Below are positions 43,150-53,803 of a DNA stretch of 64,000 bases, piece after piece; position 1 is the first letter of the stretch; each line of letters starts with the position of its first letter. The notes under the pieces were generated by a model. The model saw only the letters and a program-made list of their open reading frames with translations, had not been told where the DNA came from and made no database searches. This stretch comes from Linnemannia hyalina (taxonomy: Eukaryota; Mortierellomycota; Mortierellomycetes; Mortierellales; Mortierellaceae), in assembly GCA_019671135.1 (NCBI GenBank), contig JAHRHY010000034.1, forward strand, positions 1 to 64,000. The letters are read 5' to 3'. The translations under genes and the position numbers were made by a program.

Positions 43150-43309
43150 TGTTGCGTATTTGCCTTGTGGATCATAGATAGATGAAGACATGAACTAGCT
43201 AGAACTAAGCCACCAGGAACGACATAAGAGATCGTTCCTGGTGGGCCCTAATACAACCTTCTTCTTGTCTCGTTACTTACAAAGTGAGTCTAAACCTTAT
43301 TTTATCGCA
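43150..43309 (+). repeat. 5' LTR of element B
   Basis: 160 bp, TGTTGCGTATTTGCC...TTTTATCGCA. It contains a perfect 13-bp stem (ccaccaggaacga / tcgttcctggtgg, 43210-43244) with a 9-nt loop. No obvious tRNA-complementary TGG primer site follows the LTR (gtttttttaacgaatcc). Confidence 0.95.
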
Positions 43310-44232
43310 GTTTTTTTAACGAATCCAAGTGGTTTGTTTGTATTGTTTTTATCTATCCATTGAACTGTTTTTGCATCCTTTGTGCATTCAGTTTCAATCC
43401 ATCAAGCTGTTTATACATCCGTTGTGCATACAGTCTTGTCGAGTTGGTTGTACATCCTTTGTGCATCCATTCTCTTTCAATCCACTCTCTGGTTCTTCTA
43501 GAGTAGTGATTGACGTACGCCCCACAGGTTCAATCCCGTGTGTGTCGTACTATTGTTCTTTCGCTCTTCAGTCCTTCTGGAGCACTGTCAAATTTTGACT
43601 GTGGTGATTGAACTACGGTCCGCAGACTCAACGCCTGTGTGTATCGTACTTGCCTTTGAGCATTTATTACAATTGACTCCGTATTCAACTCGCCGGTTGC
43701 TTACACTTGAGTCGCGAACGTCTGATTGCCTTCGGTCGTTTCGCCATTGTCATTGCATTGACTTCTCCATCTCGCTGAATTGCAATTTGGAAAAGATCAA
43801 TTGCCTTATTATTATTTTACTTCGGATCCACTGTCTGTCTCACTCTCGACTCGCCAGTCGCTTGTTTGTCTGTACCATCTTGGTATGTCAGTTCATCTAA
43901 AGTAGATCTCAAGAAATAAAACGAAAAGATGTTATTCTTATCAATGAGCTAGTTATGTGAGTCTGAATCACCGTAATGCGGTAAAGCATTTGCATCACAT
44001 GATGCAGATGAAGAAACAAAAAAGTCGATGTCATCACTTTTTATTTTATGATTCGTGAGCGAGTGACGCATGCACCAATGACAGATGACCACGCATGAAG
44101 AAAAAAAAAGAATGCTTCAGTGACAATTCGAATAAGAAAAAGATGATGAAAAGGATGGACGCTACACCTTCCATCACACACCACTCTTTCTTTTTTTATT
44201 TATTGCCACGCACTCTTTTCCTCACACAAACT
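43310..44232 (+). other. Leader of element B
   Basis: About 920 bp of non-coding sequence between 5' LTR and gag, with loose internal repeats (catcctttgtgcatcc, cagtcgcttg). Small open frames here are not supported. Confidence 0.6.
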
Positions 44233-45087
44233 ATGTCAACCCACACCTCGCCAAAGCAGTCGCCAACACGTTCGCCAAGTGACAAAGCTGGCAACACCCG
44301 TTCGAGCGGTAGCAGCAAGCATAACGACCCTCCAAAGTCAACTGTTCGACCACACCCATATGCAAGCGGACGGAGCAGCCCAACAACTACCCAACAACCA
44401 GTTCTCAAGACGGATCCTCGCCTTTTTGAACAGGTCCAGCCCAGGCTGTGGGCAATCCAGCCGGAAGAAGAGTTAGTTGGGGATACTGCCATGACGAATG
44501 GACAAGCCCTACTCTTACATCTCCAAACGTCGCAGACATATGCGTCGGCTCATATCATTAGGCGGTTGTGCGAATTGAACAAGATGTTTGAAGAGCAACC
44601 ACAGGGTCCTGAGACACAAACACTCGACCTGGGCTCGATCAATGACCTGCAGGACGCGGAGTATCTAGAGTATAAGCGGACGACGGAAGGTCTCGAATGC
44701 AAGATCAATGTTGTCGAAACCACCCTGTCCCGGTTCGACAACTATTGCCAAAGAAGAGTTGCTTTCTCACGGGATCGCACTCTCAACAGCTACACATACT
44801 TGCACCGACCATACCTCATGAGCGGGGAAGCAGGATCGAGCATAAAGAAACAAGTGGATCGAGTCCTCCATGCCCGCGAGGCACGGAGTGCCAGGAGGGA
44901 ACAACGATCGAAGGAGAAAGTAGTGGATCGATCACGCTCACGATCGCCGGTAACGGTCAGACGACGCACTGTCATTCCAGAGCGTGAAAGATGCACTGAC
45001 CACGAGGATCTCGGAGCAATCACGCCGCACTGGCCTGAACTTTGCCCCAAGAGACACGGTAGCGATCATGAGCAGTACTCTGCCTGA
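44233..45087 (+). CDS. Gag-like protein of element B
   Basis: 284 aa from the ATG at 44233 (MSTHTSPKQS). The N-terminal 90 residues are Ser/Pro/Thr-rich. A predicted helical middle (ALLLHLQTSQTYASAHIIRR..., EYLEYKRTTEGLE) follows. The C-terminal Arg/Ser-rich region (RSARREQRSKEKVVDRSRSR) probably binds RNA. There is no CCHC knuckle. Position between leader and pol identifies it as Gag. Confidence 0.7.
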   Translation: MSTHTSPKQSPTRSPSDKAGNTRSSGSSKHNDPPKSTVRPHPYASGRSSPTTTQQPVLKTDPRLFEQVQPRLWAIQPEEELVGDTAMTNGQALLLHLQTSQTYASAHIIRRLCELNKMFEEQPQGPETQTLDLGSINDLQDAEYLEYKRTTEGLECKINVVETTLSRFDNYCQRRVAFSRDRTLNSYTYLHRPYLMSGEAGSSIKKQVDRVLHAREARSARREQRSKEKVVDRSRSRSPVTVRRRTVIPERERCTDHEDLGAITPHWPELCPKRHGSDHEQYSA

Positions 45088-45600
45088 AGCAGGTGAGCCC
45101 CGTTATCCTGAACCCAATCATGTTGACACGCCTATCAGTTGTGAAAGAAGAAGAAAGTCAAGACTGCATTATTAACTATAGTGCTGTTTCTGTGAACGCT
45201 TTGCAGGAGGTTACCAGCAAAACAATCCCGGAGCACAAACACGCTAGGTTATCAATGCCGGTGGAGCCACGAAACAATTTGTTGTCGGCGGATGTTACAA
45301 ATAAAACAGTTGAAGTGGTAAACAACCCGAGTCTTGATGGTGTAAGAAGGAAGAAAAGTAGGATGAAGAAGGAAAAAAAGATCGTGTTGTCCAACTTTGC
45401 GATGTCGGTTCATCTAGGTTCATCTCCTTTGCATCCTCTTGACGGATGGGAAAGTAGAGTTGATGCTGACATGGCTGCATTGAAAGGAAAAGATCAAGTA
45501 TGGTGCTGTTGGTGTAATCAAGGAAGATGTTGTTGATTGTGCTCTTGGTGCGTACAAGGTCGAGGATGACAAAGATGGACTTTTTTCAAATAGTACACAT
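45088..45600 (+). other. Gag-pol junction of element B with shifted frames
   Basis: A frame of about 147 codons (45093-45536) and a short frame encoding YNGYLFEFGDGDF (45627 on) are in a different phase from the main pol frame. The related element at 60350-63994 has the matching residues (DGYPLFSFGEKDF) fused in one frame to its protease. So element B carries one or more frameshifts around 45536-45690, or uses programmed shifting. Confidence 0.5.
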
Positions 45601-48600
45601 TTGGTAAATAACCCAATGATGACGTTGTGTACAATGGTTACCTTTTCGAATTTGGTGACGGTGATTTCGGCAATTGTGCAAAAGACATATGGATCTGCCA
45701 GACGCAAGAATCAACCAGACAATCGTTTGTTTATTCCCGTCAGGATTCATGGAGATCAGCACCTTGCGCTCATCGACACAGGAGCCACTCACTCGTTCAT
45801 CAGCTCAGGAATAGTCAGCAAATATTCGATCCCAGTCAATAAAATGAAAGGGTACATCGAGTTAGCGGATACATCGACTATTGCACGCATCGGCGAAACA
45901 GAGAACATGGAGGTTATCTGTGGAAAGAATTTGCTTTGCGCACCATACGAAGTTATTGATCAACCCCACGCCATCACCATTGGTATGGATCTCTTTCATC
46001 GGTATGGCTTCAACATCATAGGTTTACCTGACCCAGTAGAGTCTCCTGATCGAGTACCTATGCCTGTTGAGGACGAGAAGCCGACTCTCATACCTCTTAT
46101 GACACCCCCTGTGGAGACGACGCGGGAGTACATCGAGGAAAAGAAGTCATTTATGGAGTGCGTCAAGGAGCTACTGGAGGAGAACGCAAGGATCCCTTCC
46201 ACCAGCTTTTGCCCAATTCCGGAGATGAAGGTGTTTTTACCTGTACCGGAGGGCATTACTTTGAATCGACGTTCAAGAGTGTTCGCTCAGTCACAACGAC
46301 CCATTCTGGATGACGCAGTAGATCGCTGGTTGCAGGACGATGTAATTACACTGGCACCGGCTGGTAATCGTCACAACAACACTCTGACGCTCGCAGCAAA
46401 GAAGGATGCAAATGGTGAGAAAACCCTTTATCGTGTTTGTCTTGACCCACGCCCTCTCAATGCTCACTTACCTGATGACAATTTTCCTGTACCTCTTATA
46501 TCAGAGATCATGCAGTTTGCAGGAGGCAATGCTGTGTTCTCGACGGTGGATTTGCGTCAGGCTTATCATCGACTTCCGATTCATAAGGAAGACAGACCGC
46601 TTACAGCATTCACGCACAATGGAGTACAGTACATGTTCAAGAAAGCCCCTTTCGGCTTGAAGCCCTTGTCCAGTCTGTTCCAACGTGGAATGTCAAGGAT
46701 TCTCGGCGATTTGGATTTTGTCCGCAATTTTATTGATGACATTCTGATTGCTTCGAAGGATCGAGCGGACCATCTTGCGCATGTTATGGTTGTCATTGAA
46801 CGTCTGACCAAAGCCAAACTAATTATCAACATTGAGAAATGTAGATTCTATAGCACGCAGGTAGCATTACTTGGATTTGTAATTAATACCGCCGGCAGAC
46901 GTGTGGACCCGAATAAGTTGGTGAACATTCAGGACTGGAGCCCGCCGACCACTGGAAAGCAGGTTCAGTCGTACATGGGCACGTTCAACTTTTTTCGGGA
47001 GTATATGCCTCTTATCAGCACTGTTGCGGCACCGCTGGACGCGCTACGCAATGTACCTGGATCCTTCGTATTAAACGACATTCAATTACGGTGCTTCAAT
47101 TCATTAAAGAATATTCTCACACAAGCTCCAGTACTTTCTTTTCCGGATTTCGGCCTACCCTTTTATGTTGCCACAGATGCATCAAATGTTGGTGTCGGAG
47201 CGGTTCTGTATCAGTTACCGGGAGGCGAAGGTGAACCTGAGAATATTAAATATATCTCTTTTGTAGCGCGATCGTTACAGGATCGGGAAAGGAGATATTC
47301 GGCTACTCAAAAGGAGCTACTCGGGATTGTGTTCGCCCTCAAGAAGCTACATTATTATTTGTGGGGCAACCATTTCACGCTCTTCACGGATCATCGAGCT
47401 CTCACCTACATGCATACGCAAAAGGACTTGAACTCAATGCTCACCGGATGGCAGGAGTTGATCTGGTCATACACGTTCAAGGTTGTTTATCGCCCTGGCG
47501 TGCTTAATGTGCTTCCAGACGCTTTGTCTCGCCAGTTCCCGCCGGAGTTGTGGACGGGAAGAACAGAAGGTTCAGCGCCGACAAAGATTTATGGATACAT
47601 GCATTTGATCCAGGATTCAACTACTCCTCGTCAAACAGTGAAGGTCTCTGAAAGGAGAACTATCCTAGCCGACACCCATGCACTTGGTCACTTTGGGACC
47701 AATGCCATGGTAAAACACATTCACGGAGTGGACAAGACCTGGCCTAATCTAGCCAAGGATTGTTTGGAGTTCGTTCAACGTTGCCAACAATGCCAGCGAA
47801 ACAATATCGCTCGCAAAGGGTACCACCCAATGAAGGCCGTTCATGCTCAGTTACCAGGAGAACACATGGCTGTTGATCTAGCCGGACCTTTTCCTGTGGA
47901 TAGCGGAGGTAATCGATTCCTTCTCATCTTAGTCGATGTTTGTACAAGATTTGTGTTCCTTGAACCTATACCGAACAAGGAGGCACTCACCGTCGCAAAG
48001 GTGTTGTTCAAAACATTTACTTTGATCGGTTTTCCCGCCATTCTACAATCTGACAACGGCAGAGAATTTGTCAATGGGGCAATTAAAGTAATGACTACTA
48101 ATTTAGGTGTGGACCATCGGTTGGTCACTCCTTATCACCCCAGAGGCAATGGTGTTGCCGAGAACCACGTCAAAACGGCGTGTAGCATTATCAGAAAAGA
48201 AATCGACGACCAGAAACAAAGTTGGGCATTACATGTTCCTATGGCACAGCTGGCCATGAACACGAGAATTGTGGCTCTTCACAACTCTTCGCCTTTTTCT
48301 TTGTTTTTTGCAAGGCGATTTAATGGACTGAGTAATCTCTCGGATGAAAAGGGTGTTATTCCTTCTCATGAAGTGCTCTTAGAACGCCTTGAATACATGA
48401 CCAAGGTTGTTTTCCCAGCAATTCAAACCAAGACACGTGACACTCAACAGCGAATGATTGAGCGTTTTAACAGAACGGTACTGCACAATGAGTTCCCAGA
48501 TGGAGCAAAAGTAATGTCTTTGGATCCTATTAGGGGTGACAAGCTATCGCCTCGTTACGAGGGCCCCTACACTGTTGTCCGCCGCACCACTGGTGGTTCT

Positions 48601-49155
48601 TATGCTCTCAAAGATGGGACAGGAGAATTACTGGGGCGCAATTTCGCACCATCACAGCTAAAGCTGGTACTGGACGACTTTGAGGAAACAGAAACTTACG
48701 AAGTGGAAAAAATTCTCGACCATAGGGATGTTCCTGGGGAGGGAGTAGAGTACTACGTAAGTTGGAAAGGATACAAGGAACGAACTTGGGAGCCTCAAAA
48801 GAACTTTGTTGAGAGAAAGTGTATCACAGACTATTGGAAGACCCGCGATCAACCAATTACACAATCTCTACCGCAGCCTCGTCAAACGTTGAAGACACAT
48901 GAGTCAAGGAGCGAAGAGCAGGAGTCAGCTTCAAAGCAACGGAAGGCTAAAGATCGATCGAAAGATAAGCCAATGAATGATACGATCAGTGATGAGATAA
49001 GTGGGGGCACGCGCAAGCATGGCAGCCCAAATGATAGTGCACAGATAGCAGTGCAATCAGAACCCCGCAAGCGCAAGCGCTTAATTAAGGAGACTGTCGA
49101 AAAGAGTAGCACGGAGAAAAGGACTACTCGCACGCGCAAGCGTGGTCGAAAGTAA
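45601..49155 (+). CDS. Pol of Ty3 element B
   Basis: About 1180 aa; no ATG at the 5' end of the frame, so the true start is upstream or by frameshift. Domains in order: aspartic protease (ALIDTGATHSFIS), RT (FSTVDLRQAYHRLP, NFIDDILIAS), RNase H (VATDASNVGVGAV, LFTDHRALTYM), integrase HHCC (H..GTNAMVKHIH...CQQCQRN), integrase core (MAVDLAGPFP, QSDNGREFVN, GVAENHVKT), chromodomain (YEVEKILDHR...YYVSWKGYKERTWEP) and a basic tail (RKRKRL, TRKRGRK). Together with identical LTRs, the long intact frame suggests a very young copy. Confidence 0.9.
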   Translation: MVNNPMMTLCTMVTFSNLVTVISAIVQKTYGSARRKNQPDNRLFIPVRIHGDQHLALIDTGATHSFISSGIVSKYSIPVNKMKGYIELADTSTIARIGETENMEVICGKNLLCAPYEVIDQPHAITIGMDLFHRYGFNIIGLPDPVESPDRVPMPVEDEKPTLIPLMTPPVETTREYIEEKKSFMECVKELLEENARIPSTSFCPIPEMKVFLPVPEGITLNRRSRVFAQSQRPILDDAVDRWLQDDVITLAPAGNRHNNTLTLAAKKDANGEKTLYRVCLDPRPLNAHLPDDNFPVPLISEIMQFAGGNAVFSTVDLRQAYHRLPIHKEDRPLTAFTHNGVQYMFKKAPFGLKPLSSLFQRGMSRILGDLDFVRNFIDDILIASKDRADHLAHVMVVIERLTKAKLIINIEKCRFYSTQVALLGFVINTAGRRVDPNKLVNIQDWSPPTTGKQVQSYMGTFNFFREYMPLISTVAAPLDALRNVPGSFVLNDIQLRCFNSLKNILTQAPVLSFPDFGLPFYVATDASNVGVGAVLYQLPGGEGEPENIKYISFVARSLQDRERRYSATQKELLGIVFALKKLHYYLWGNHFTLFTDHRALTYMHTQKDLNSMLTGWQELIWSYTFKVVYRPGVLNVLPDALSRQFPPELWTGRTEGSAPTKIYGYMHLIQDSTTPRQTVKVSERRTILADTHALGHFGTNAMVKHIHGVDKTWPNLAKDCLEFVQRCQQCQRNNIARKGYHPMKAVHAQLPGEHMAVDLAGPFPVDSGGNRFLLILVDVCTRFVFLEPIPNKEALTVAKVLFKTFTLIGFPAILQSDNGREFVNGAIKVMTTNLGVDHRLVTPYHPRGNGVAENHVKTACSIIRKEIDDQKQSWALHVPMAQLAMNTRIVALHNSSPFSLFFARRFNGLSNLSDEKGVIPSHEVLLERLEYMTKVVFPAIQTKTRDTQQRMIERFNRTVLHNEFPDGAKVMSLDPIRGDKLSPRYEGPYTVVRRTTGGSYALKDGTGELLGRNFAPSQLKLVLDDFEETETYEVEKILDHRDVPGEGVEYYVSWKGYKERTWEPQKNFVERKCITDYWKTRDQPITQSLPQPRQTLKTHESRSEEQESASKQRKAKDRSKDKPMNDTISDEISGGTRKHGSPNDSAQIAVQSEPRKRKRLIKETVEKSSTEKRTTRTRKRGRK

Positions 49156-49493
49156 TCCTCATCACCACAAGATGGAGTGAATGGAGAGAAGGGGTTTTTT
49201 TTCAGCTTTCCCCTTATAATCACGCATGAGGTTTTCCCTTTGGGTTTCCCCTCACGAGGATTTTGCTTTTTTGCCTCGAGTGATATGTACTATATGTCAT
49301 GAGAGGTTTATTGACCCTCAACACGACTGACAAGGTTTCTTTTGTTTTCCTTTGCAGATCAGTGTATTTTTATTTTCTTTTTTATTTTTATTTTCCTTTG
49401 GGTTTTCTTTTTTTCCCAAACACCACACACCACAAAGCACACACGCGTTCCTTTCTTCTCAGGGCGGCTTTCAGCCTTCCCTTGGGAGGGAGT
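49156..49493 (+). other. 3' untranslated region of element B
   Basis: T-rich non-coding stretch. The segment cggctttcagccttcccttg just before the LTR is conserved in the element at 60039-60110 and includes the purine tract gggaggga used as polypurine primer. Confidence 0.6.
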
Positions 49494-49653
49494 TGTTGCG
49501 TATTTGCCTTGTGGATCATAGATAGATGAAGACATGAACTAGCTAGAACTAAGCCACCAGGAACGACATAAGAGATCGTTCCTGGTGGGCCCTAATACAA
49601 CCTTCTTCTTGTCTCGTTACTTACAAAGTGAGTCTAAACCTTATTTTATCGCA
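49494..49653 (+). repeat. 3' LTR of element B
   Basis: 160 bp, identical by eye to 43150-43309, including the 13-bp hairpin (49554-49588). Followed by the second copy of the TSD, ACTTG. Confidence 0.95.
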
Positions 49654-49658
49654 ACTTG

Positions 49659-50665
49659 TACAGATGTTGGAGAGTGCTGAAGTAAAAATGTCGTTGGGTT
49701 CAAGAATGGAAAATTTTGTTATGGATGTGGATAAGGACCTACATAAGAGACTTCGAAAGGCGAAGAAAACAGGTCTAACAAGACTTGAACTTACCTTTTA
49801 TGGACAGGAGAAGGAGATATATACATTCTCCTATTATAAAGGAGTCTTGGATGCCATAAAGGAAGAGATCCAAGAATGTCCCACCTTCTGCGTAAAACAC
49901 AAGGCATATTGGAAGTATATAGTTGGTAATATATCATCCATGGTAGGTATTCATGTAACAATGGGTGAAAAATCGGCATTCGCATATTGCCATTGGTGGA
50001 ACTCTGTTACAGGTAAGAAGTATGGTTCATATCGTAACAATGTCGAGAAAGAGGAAGCAATGACGTTGTTAGCCAACTATAGCTTCAACGATAGACCAAT
50101 ATACTTTTTGGAGGTTGAGATGGATGAGAATAGCATCAAGGATATTACAGTTACCAAGTACAAACGGCCTGACGAATGTACAGCAATAACACTTGTTGCA
50201 GGAGCACATAAAGGCATGTACCCATACATTTACGATGATGATGTTTTACAATTCGAGGATATGGGTATAGTGGAGGTAGATAATGTAAAGATCCAATGGC
50301 CTGAGAGAAGAATCCGCAAAGGTGCACCACCAATTGTTGATATTCATCTAGAAAACATGAATGGTGAGAATTTTATACAAGTCCATGATAGAGCTATCCA
50401 CAAAGCAACATATAAAGCTGGATATAATGTACTTGAAATAAATACCAGCTATACAGTCATAGCAATTGCAATGGATATGTATCACAACAAAGAGTATATT
50501 TTTGCAACATTGTCCAATGGTATTAAAGTACGATGTGGACTTAGTTTAGAAACAAAGATCGTTGCATGGCTGGAAGAATATCCCGATGGCCAAGTTCCGT
50601 ATATGAATTTCACCACATTGCAATGCAGAACTGTTCGCGGGTTCAAGGATATTTATATACGTTAA
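49659..50665 (+). pseudogene. Rep-like protein gene, 3' part
   Basis: Continues the frame of 42498-43149 exactly across the TSD. The uninterrupted gene would have been 553 codons including stop. It contains SLGSRMENF, a basic stretch (HKRLRKAKKTG) and TRLELTFYG (about 258-266 of the whole). The remainder, rich in aromatic residues, matches nothing I know. It ends 37 bp from the convergent transposase gene. Confidence 0.6.
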
Positions 50666-50702
50666 GAATGCTAATAGATAGTTTTTAAAAATTACAATGG
50701 GC

Positions 50703-51962
50703 TTACTTTGTACGCTTATATGATGGAATCTCCACTCCTGCAAAAATTTCACGTCGCTTATTAGTCGGCTCTTCCCGTTGTTTATCCTCGACATCCATAG
50801 TAGTCATCTCCAAGAACTGCTCTTGTAACTTTGTTATATCTCGTGCATCATGCAACATCTCATCCACTGGAATATAATCCCAGATTTGTTCCATTGCACC
50901 ATTGGCATATGGAAAGTCGAAGCCATCTCTAATCCAGGCACTATGAATGGGTTCCAGATTTAACTGCAGTAGTGCCACCATCTTTTTGATGTTCATAAGT
51001 AAGAGACACAATCGCAATTGCAAATTATATGTTTCTATCTTGGTTACCAACACTGGTTTCCTATTGTTGTGCTTCTCAAAGGTTGCTCCAAGATCTCCAA
51101 ATTCGGCTTCTATCTGAGAGCGGAAACTGCCGAAAATCTTATTGTAGTTAGTTTCATCTTGTGCAAGATCTTTCCCACGGCTTTTGCGAATTGGATAACA
51201 AAAGTTTTTCTTGCTCATGCTTGTTTCTTCTACTATTTTCTTAATGTATTGTGTGTACCCTCCATCCAATGCAATACAATCTAGCTCGTGGATGTGCTTA
51301 TGTATCTTCATACCAACCAACATAGTACCATCGTTGTTATCCTTGCAAGGTAGCGATTTAGAGACTAGTATTGCCATGCCATTGCAATCGACACACACTT
51401 GCGTTCTTACACCAGATTTCTTCAGCTTGTAAGAGTACATGTCTGAGCTAGACTTTTCTTCACATGAAAGACGTGTATCATGACCATCCAAATGCAATGT
51501 TACATGTGGGAATAGTGGTGGATTCCTGAGTTTAGCAGAAATCAAGCGTATAGGAAATGTGGAGAACATATTCGCAAGTGCATGGGTAATATGCTTCGAA
51601 TGCACATTATAGTTAGTCTTGTAGAACTCTGTATGAATGGAGTGGAAACTACTTTTTGGTATGTGGGTTGACATTCCATCCATTGCCAAGCCTGCAACTA
51701 AGTGGTACAATATCAACAATCCTTTGTCGACTTCTCTGTATGGACCTGGATACTGCTTGAGAGACCAAATAACTACAAGAAAGTAGAATACAGGAATTGC
51801 ACCTAATCTTCTTATAAGTAAGTCTTTAACAGTTTTCATGTGTGCTACTAGCTTCAACGCAGTCCTATGATTATTGGATGGTTCTTGCGTAGGCCATTCT
51901 GCATCCAAAAAAGTCCATTCATCCTCTAACAACCGTTGAAATAGGCGCTTTAAGTTTGCCAT
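50703..51962 (-). CDS. DDE transposase of the long-TIR element
   Basis: 419 aa from the ATG at 51962. Clearly homologous to the composite-unit transposases but diverged. Catalytic candidates Asp159 (HLDGHD), Asp233 (ALDGGY) and Glu285 (RSQIEAEF) are conserved. Shared blocks: PKSSFH, MYSYKLKKSG.RTQV, DCNGMA, GATFEKHNNR. The C terminus is basic (EEPTNKRREIF...SYKRTK). The start codon is 19 bp from the inner end of the right TIR, and a TATA box (52001-52010) inside the TIR lies about 40 bp upstream. Expected to act on the 133-bp arrays. Confidence 0.78.
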   Translation of the reverse strand: MANLKRLFQRLLEDEWTFLDAEWPTQEPSNNHRTALKLVAHMKTVKDLLIRRLGAIPVFYFLVVIWSLKQYPGPYREVDKGLLILYHLVAGLAMDGMSTHIPKSSFHSIHTEFYKTNYNVHSKHITHALANMFSTFPIRLISAKLRNPPLFPHVTLHLDGHDTRLSCEEKSSSDMYSYKLKKSGVRTQVCVDCNGMAILVSKSLPCKDNNDGTMLVGMKIHKHIHELDCIALDGGYTQYIKKIVEETSMSKKNFCYPIRKSRGKDLAQDETNYNKIFGSFRSQIEAEFGDLGATFEKHNNRKPVLVTKIETYNLQLRLCLLLMNIKKMVALLQLNLEPIHSAWIRDGFDFPYANGAMEQIWDYIPVDEMLHDARDITKLQEQFLEMTTMDVEDKQREEPTNKRREIFAGVEIPSYKRTK

Positions 51963-51980
51963 GACTGTAATTACAACCTG

Positions 51981-52203
51981 GTAAACTATTAGCAAAAATT
52001 CCTTTATATAACACACTTTTGGATTTTTTAAAACTATTAACGATAAACACGATAGGGGAACAAGCCCCTCAACCAGATGTTAAAGTACTTCATCATGGCG
52101 GTTTTGCGACCACTTTTTTGTAACCACCAATTTTCTCCCACCCACCAAAGTATACAAACGATATTTTATAGACATTTCCTAAGTCTACATAACTTTTATT
52201 TAA
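51981..52203 (-). repeat. Right inner TIR arm
   Basis: Inverted copy of 41832-42050. It supplies the promoter (TATATAAAGG on the minus strand, 52001-52010) of the transposase. Confidence 0.85.
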
Positions 52204-53510
52204 ACAACACATTTTCTCTACCTTATTATCATACAAAATGCGATAGAAATGTTACAATGTTCATACCCATTTGCATCACGAAATATGTGATACGTTTTAA
52301 GAAACGTCTATTTTAAACGACATAATTATTCTGTTAACAACTTCTTTTTTCTGTCTTCTTATCACACAAAATGCGATAGAAATGTTACAATGTTCATACC
52401 CATTTGCATCACGAAATATGTGATGTGTTTTAAGAAACGTCTATTTTTAACGACATAATTACTCTGTTAACAACACATTTTCTCTACCTTATTATCACAC
52501 AAAATGCGATAGAAACGCCACGATGTTCATACCCATTTGCATCACGAAATATGTGATACGTTTTAAGAAACGTCTATTTTAAACGACATAATTATTCTGT
52601 TAACAACTTCTTTTTTCTGTCTTCTTATCACACAAAATGCGATAGAAATGTTACAATGTTCATACCCATTTGCATCACGAAATATGTGATGTGTTTTAAG
52701 AAACGTCTATTTTTAACGACATAATTGCTCTTTAAACAACACATTTCCTCTACCTTATTATCATACAAAATGCGATAGAAATGTTACAATGTTCATACCC
52801 ATTTGCATCACGAAATATGTGATACGTTTTAAGAAACGTCTATTTTAAACGACATGATTACTCTATTAACAACACATTTTCTCTACCTTATTATCACACA
52901 AAATGCGATAGAAACGCCACGATGTTCATACCCATTTGCATCACGAAATATGTGATACGTTTTAAGAAACGTCTATTTTAAACGACATAATTACTCTGTT
53001 AACAATACATTTTTCTGTCTTGTTATTATACAAAATGCGATAGAAATGTTACAATGTTCATACCCATTTGCATCACGAAATATGTGATGTGTTTTAAGAA
53101 ACGTCTATTTTTAACGACATAATTGCTCTTTAAACAACACATTTTCTCTACCTTATTATCATACAAAATGCGATAGAAATGTTACAATGTTCATACCCAT
53201 TTGCATCACGAAATATGTGATACGTTTTAAGAAACGTCTATTTTAAACGACATGATTACTCTGTTAACAACACATTTTCTCTACCTTATTATCACACGAA
53301 ATGCGATAGAAATGTTACAATGTTCATACCCATTTGCATCACGAAATATGTGATGTGTTTTAAGAAACGTCTATTTTTTACGATATAATTACTCTATTAA
53401 CAACACATTTTTTCTATCTTGTTATCACACAAAATGCAATAGAAACGTTGTAATATAATAGCCATTTGCATTATAAAATATGTGATGTGTTTTAAGAACG
53501 TCTATTTTAA
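52203..53510 (-). repeat. Right terminal array of 133-bp units
   Basis: About ten inverted copies of the 133-bp unit (marker aagaaacgtctatttt). The outermost two are more diverged (caatagaaacgttgtaatat). Longer than the left array, probably because the left one is truncated. Confidence 0.9.
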
Positions 53511-53596
53511 ACGATATAATTGTTATATCTACAACTACCCACAATACATGGTCTAATTGCGATATCTCTGTTTTTACCATTGTCGTAATTACCTAC

Positions 53597-53803
53597 TGCA
53601 ACATATTAGGTTTATCATTGCTCTCTAGTTAGTCATTCCTTGTCACTCTCTATCATCTCTGACTCACTATGACACTACACCTAGAAACCTAGTTGGCGAC
53701 TTTGTATATATATTTAGTTGTACCATAGTAATAACATCAATCATCACTGCTTCAACTCTCGTCCCCGTTCTATACTTCTCTGTCCCAGTCTTCGCCTGTT
53801 GCA
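53597..53803 (+). repeat. 5' LTR of element C
   Basis: TGCAACATATTAGG...CGCCTGTTGCA, 207 bp. It is followed at once by TGGTAGCAAAGG, a plausible tRNA primer-binding site (53804-53815). Confidence 0.92.

Larger units (their letters stand above)
43150..49653 (+). mobile_element. Ty3/gypsy chromovirus, element B (recent insertion)
   Basis: Two 160-bp LTRs that look identical, flanked by a 5-bp target duplication ACTTG (43145-43149 and 49654-49658). Encodes a Gag without zinc knuckle and a Pol with protease, RT, RNase H, integrase and chromodomain. Removal of the element plus one TSD restores an open reading frame in the host gene. Confidence 0.95.
41055..53510. mobile_element. Long-TIR transposon with 133-bp arrays, Rep-like gene and DDE transposase
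   Basis: Inverted ends: a 133-bp tandem array (left 41056-41836, right 52203-53510) plus a unique inner arm (left 41832-42050, right 51981-52203). Inside are an 81-codon ORF, a Rep-like gene (split by Ty3 element B) and a DDE transposase related to those of the composite units. Without element B and one duplicated TSD the element is about 5.9 kb. The left array is shorter (about six units against ten) and abuts R1 copy D, so the left tip has been lost. Confidence 0.8.

Noticed and set aside
43150..43309. 160-bp duplication at element B read as an unusually long target duplication
   Set aside because: The segment starts TG and ends CA and is flanked by a 5-bp duplication, so it is simply the LTR.
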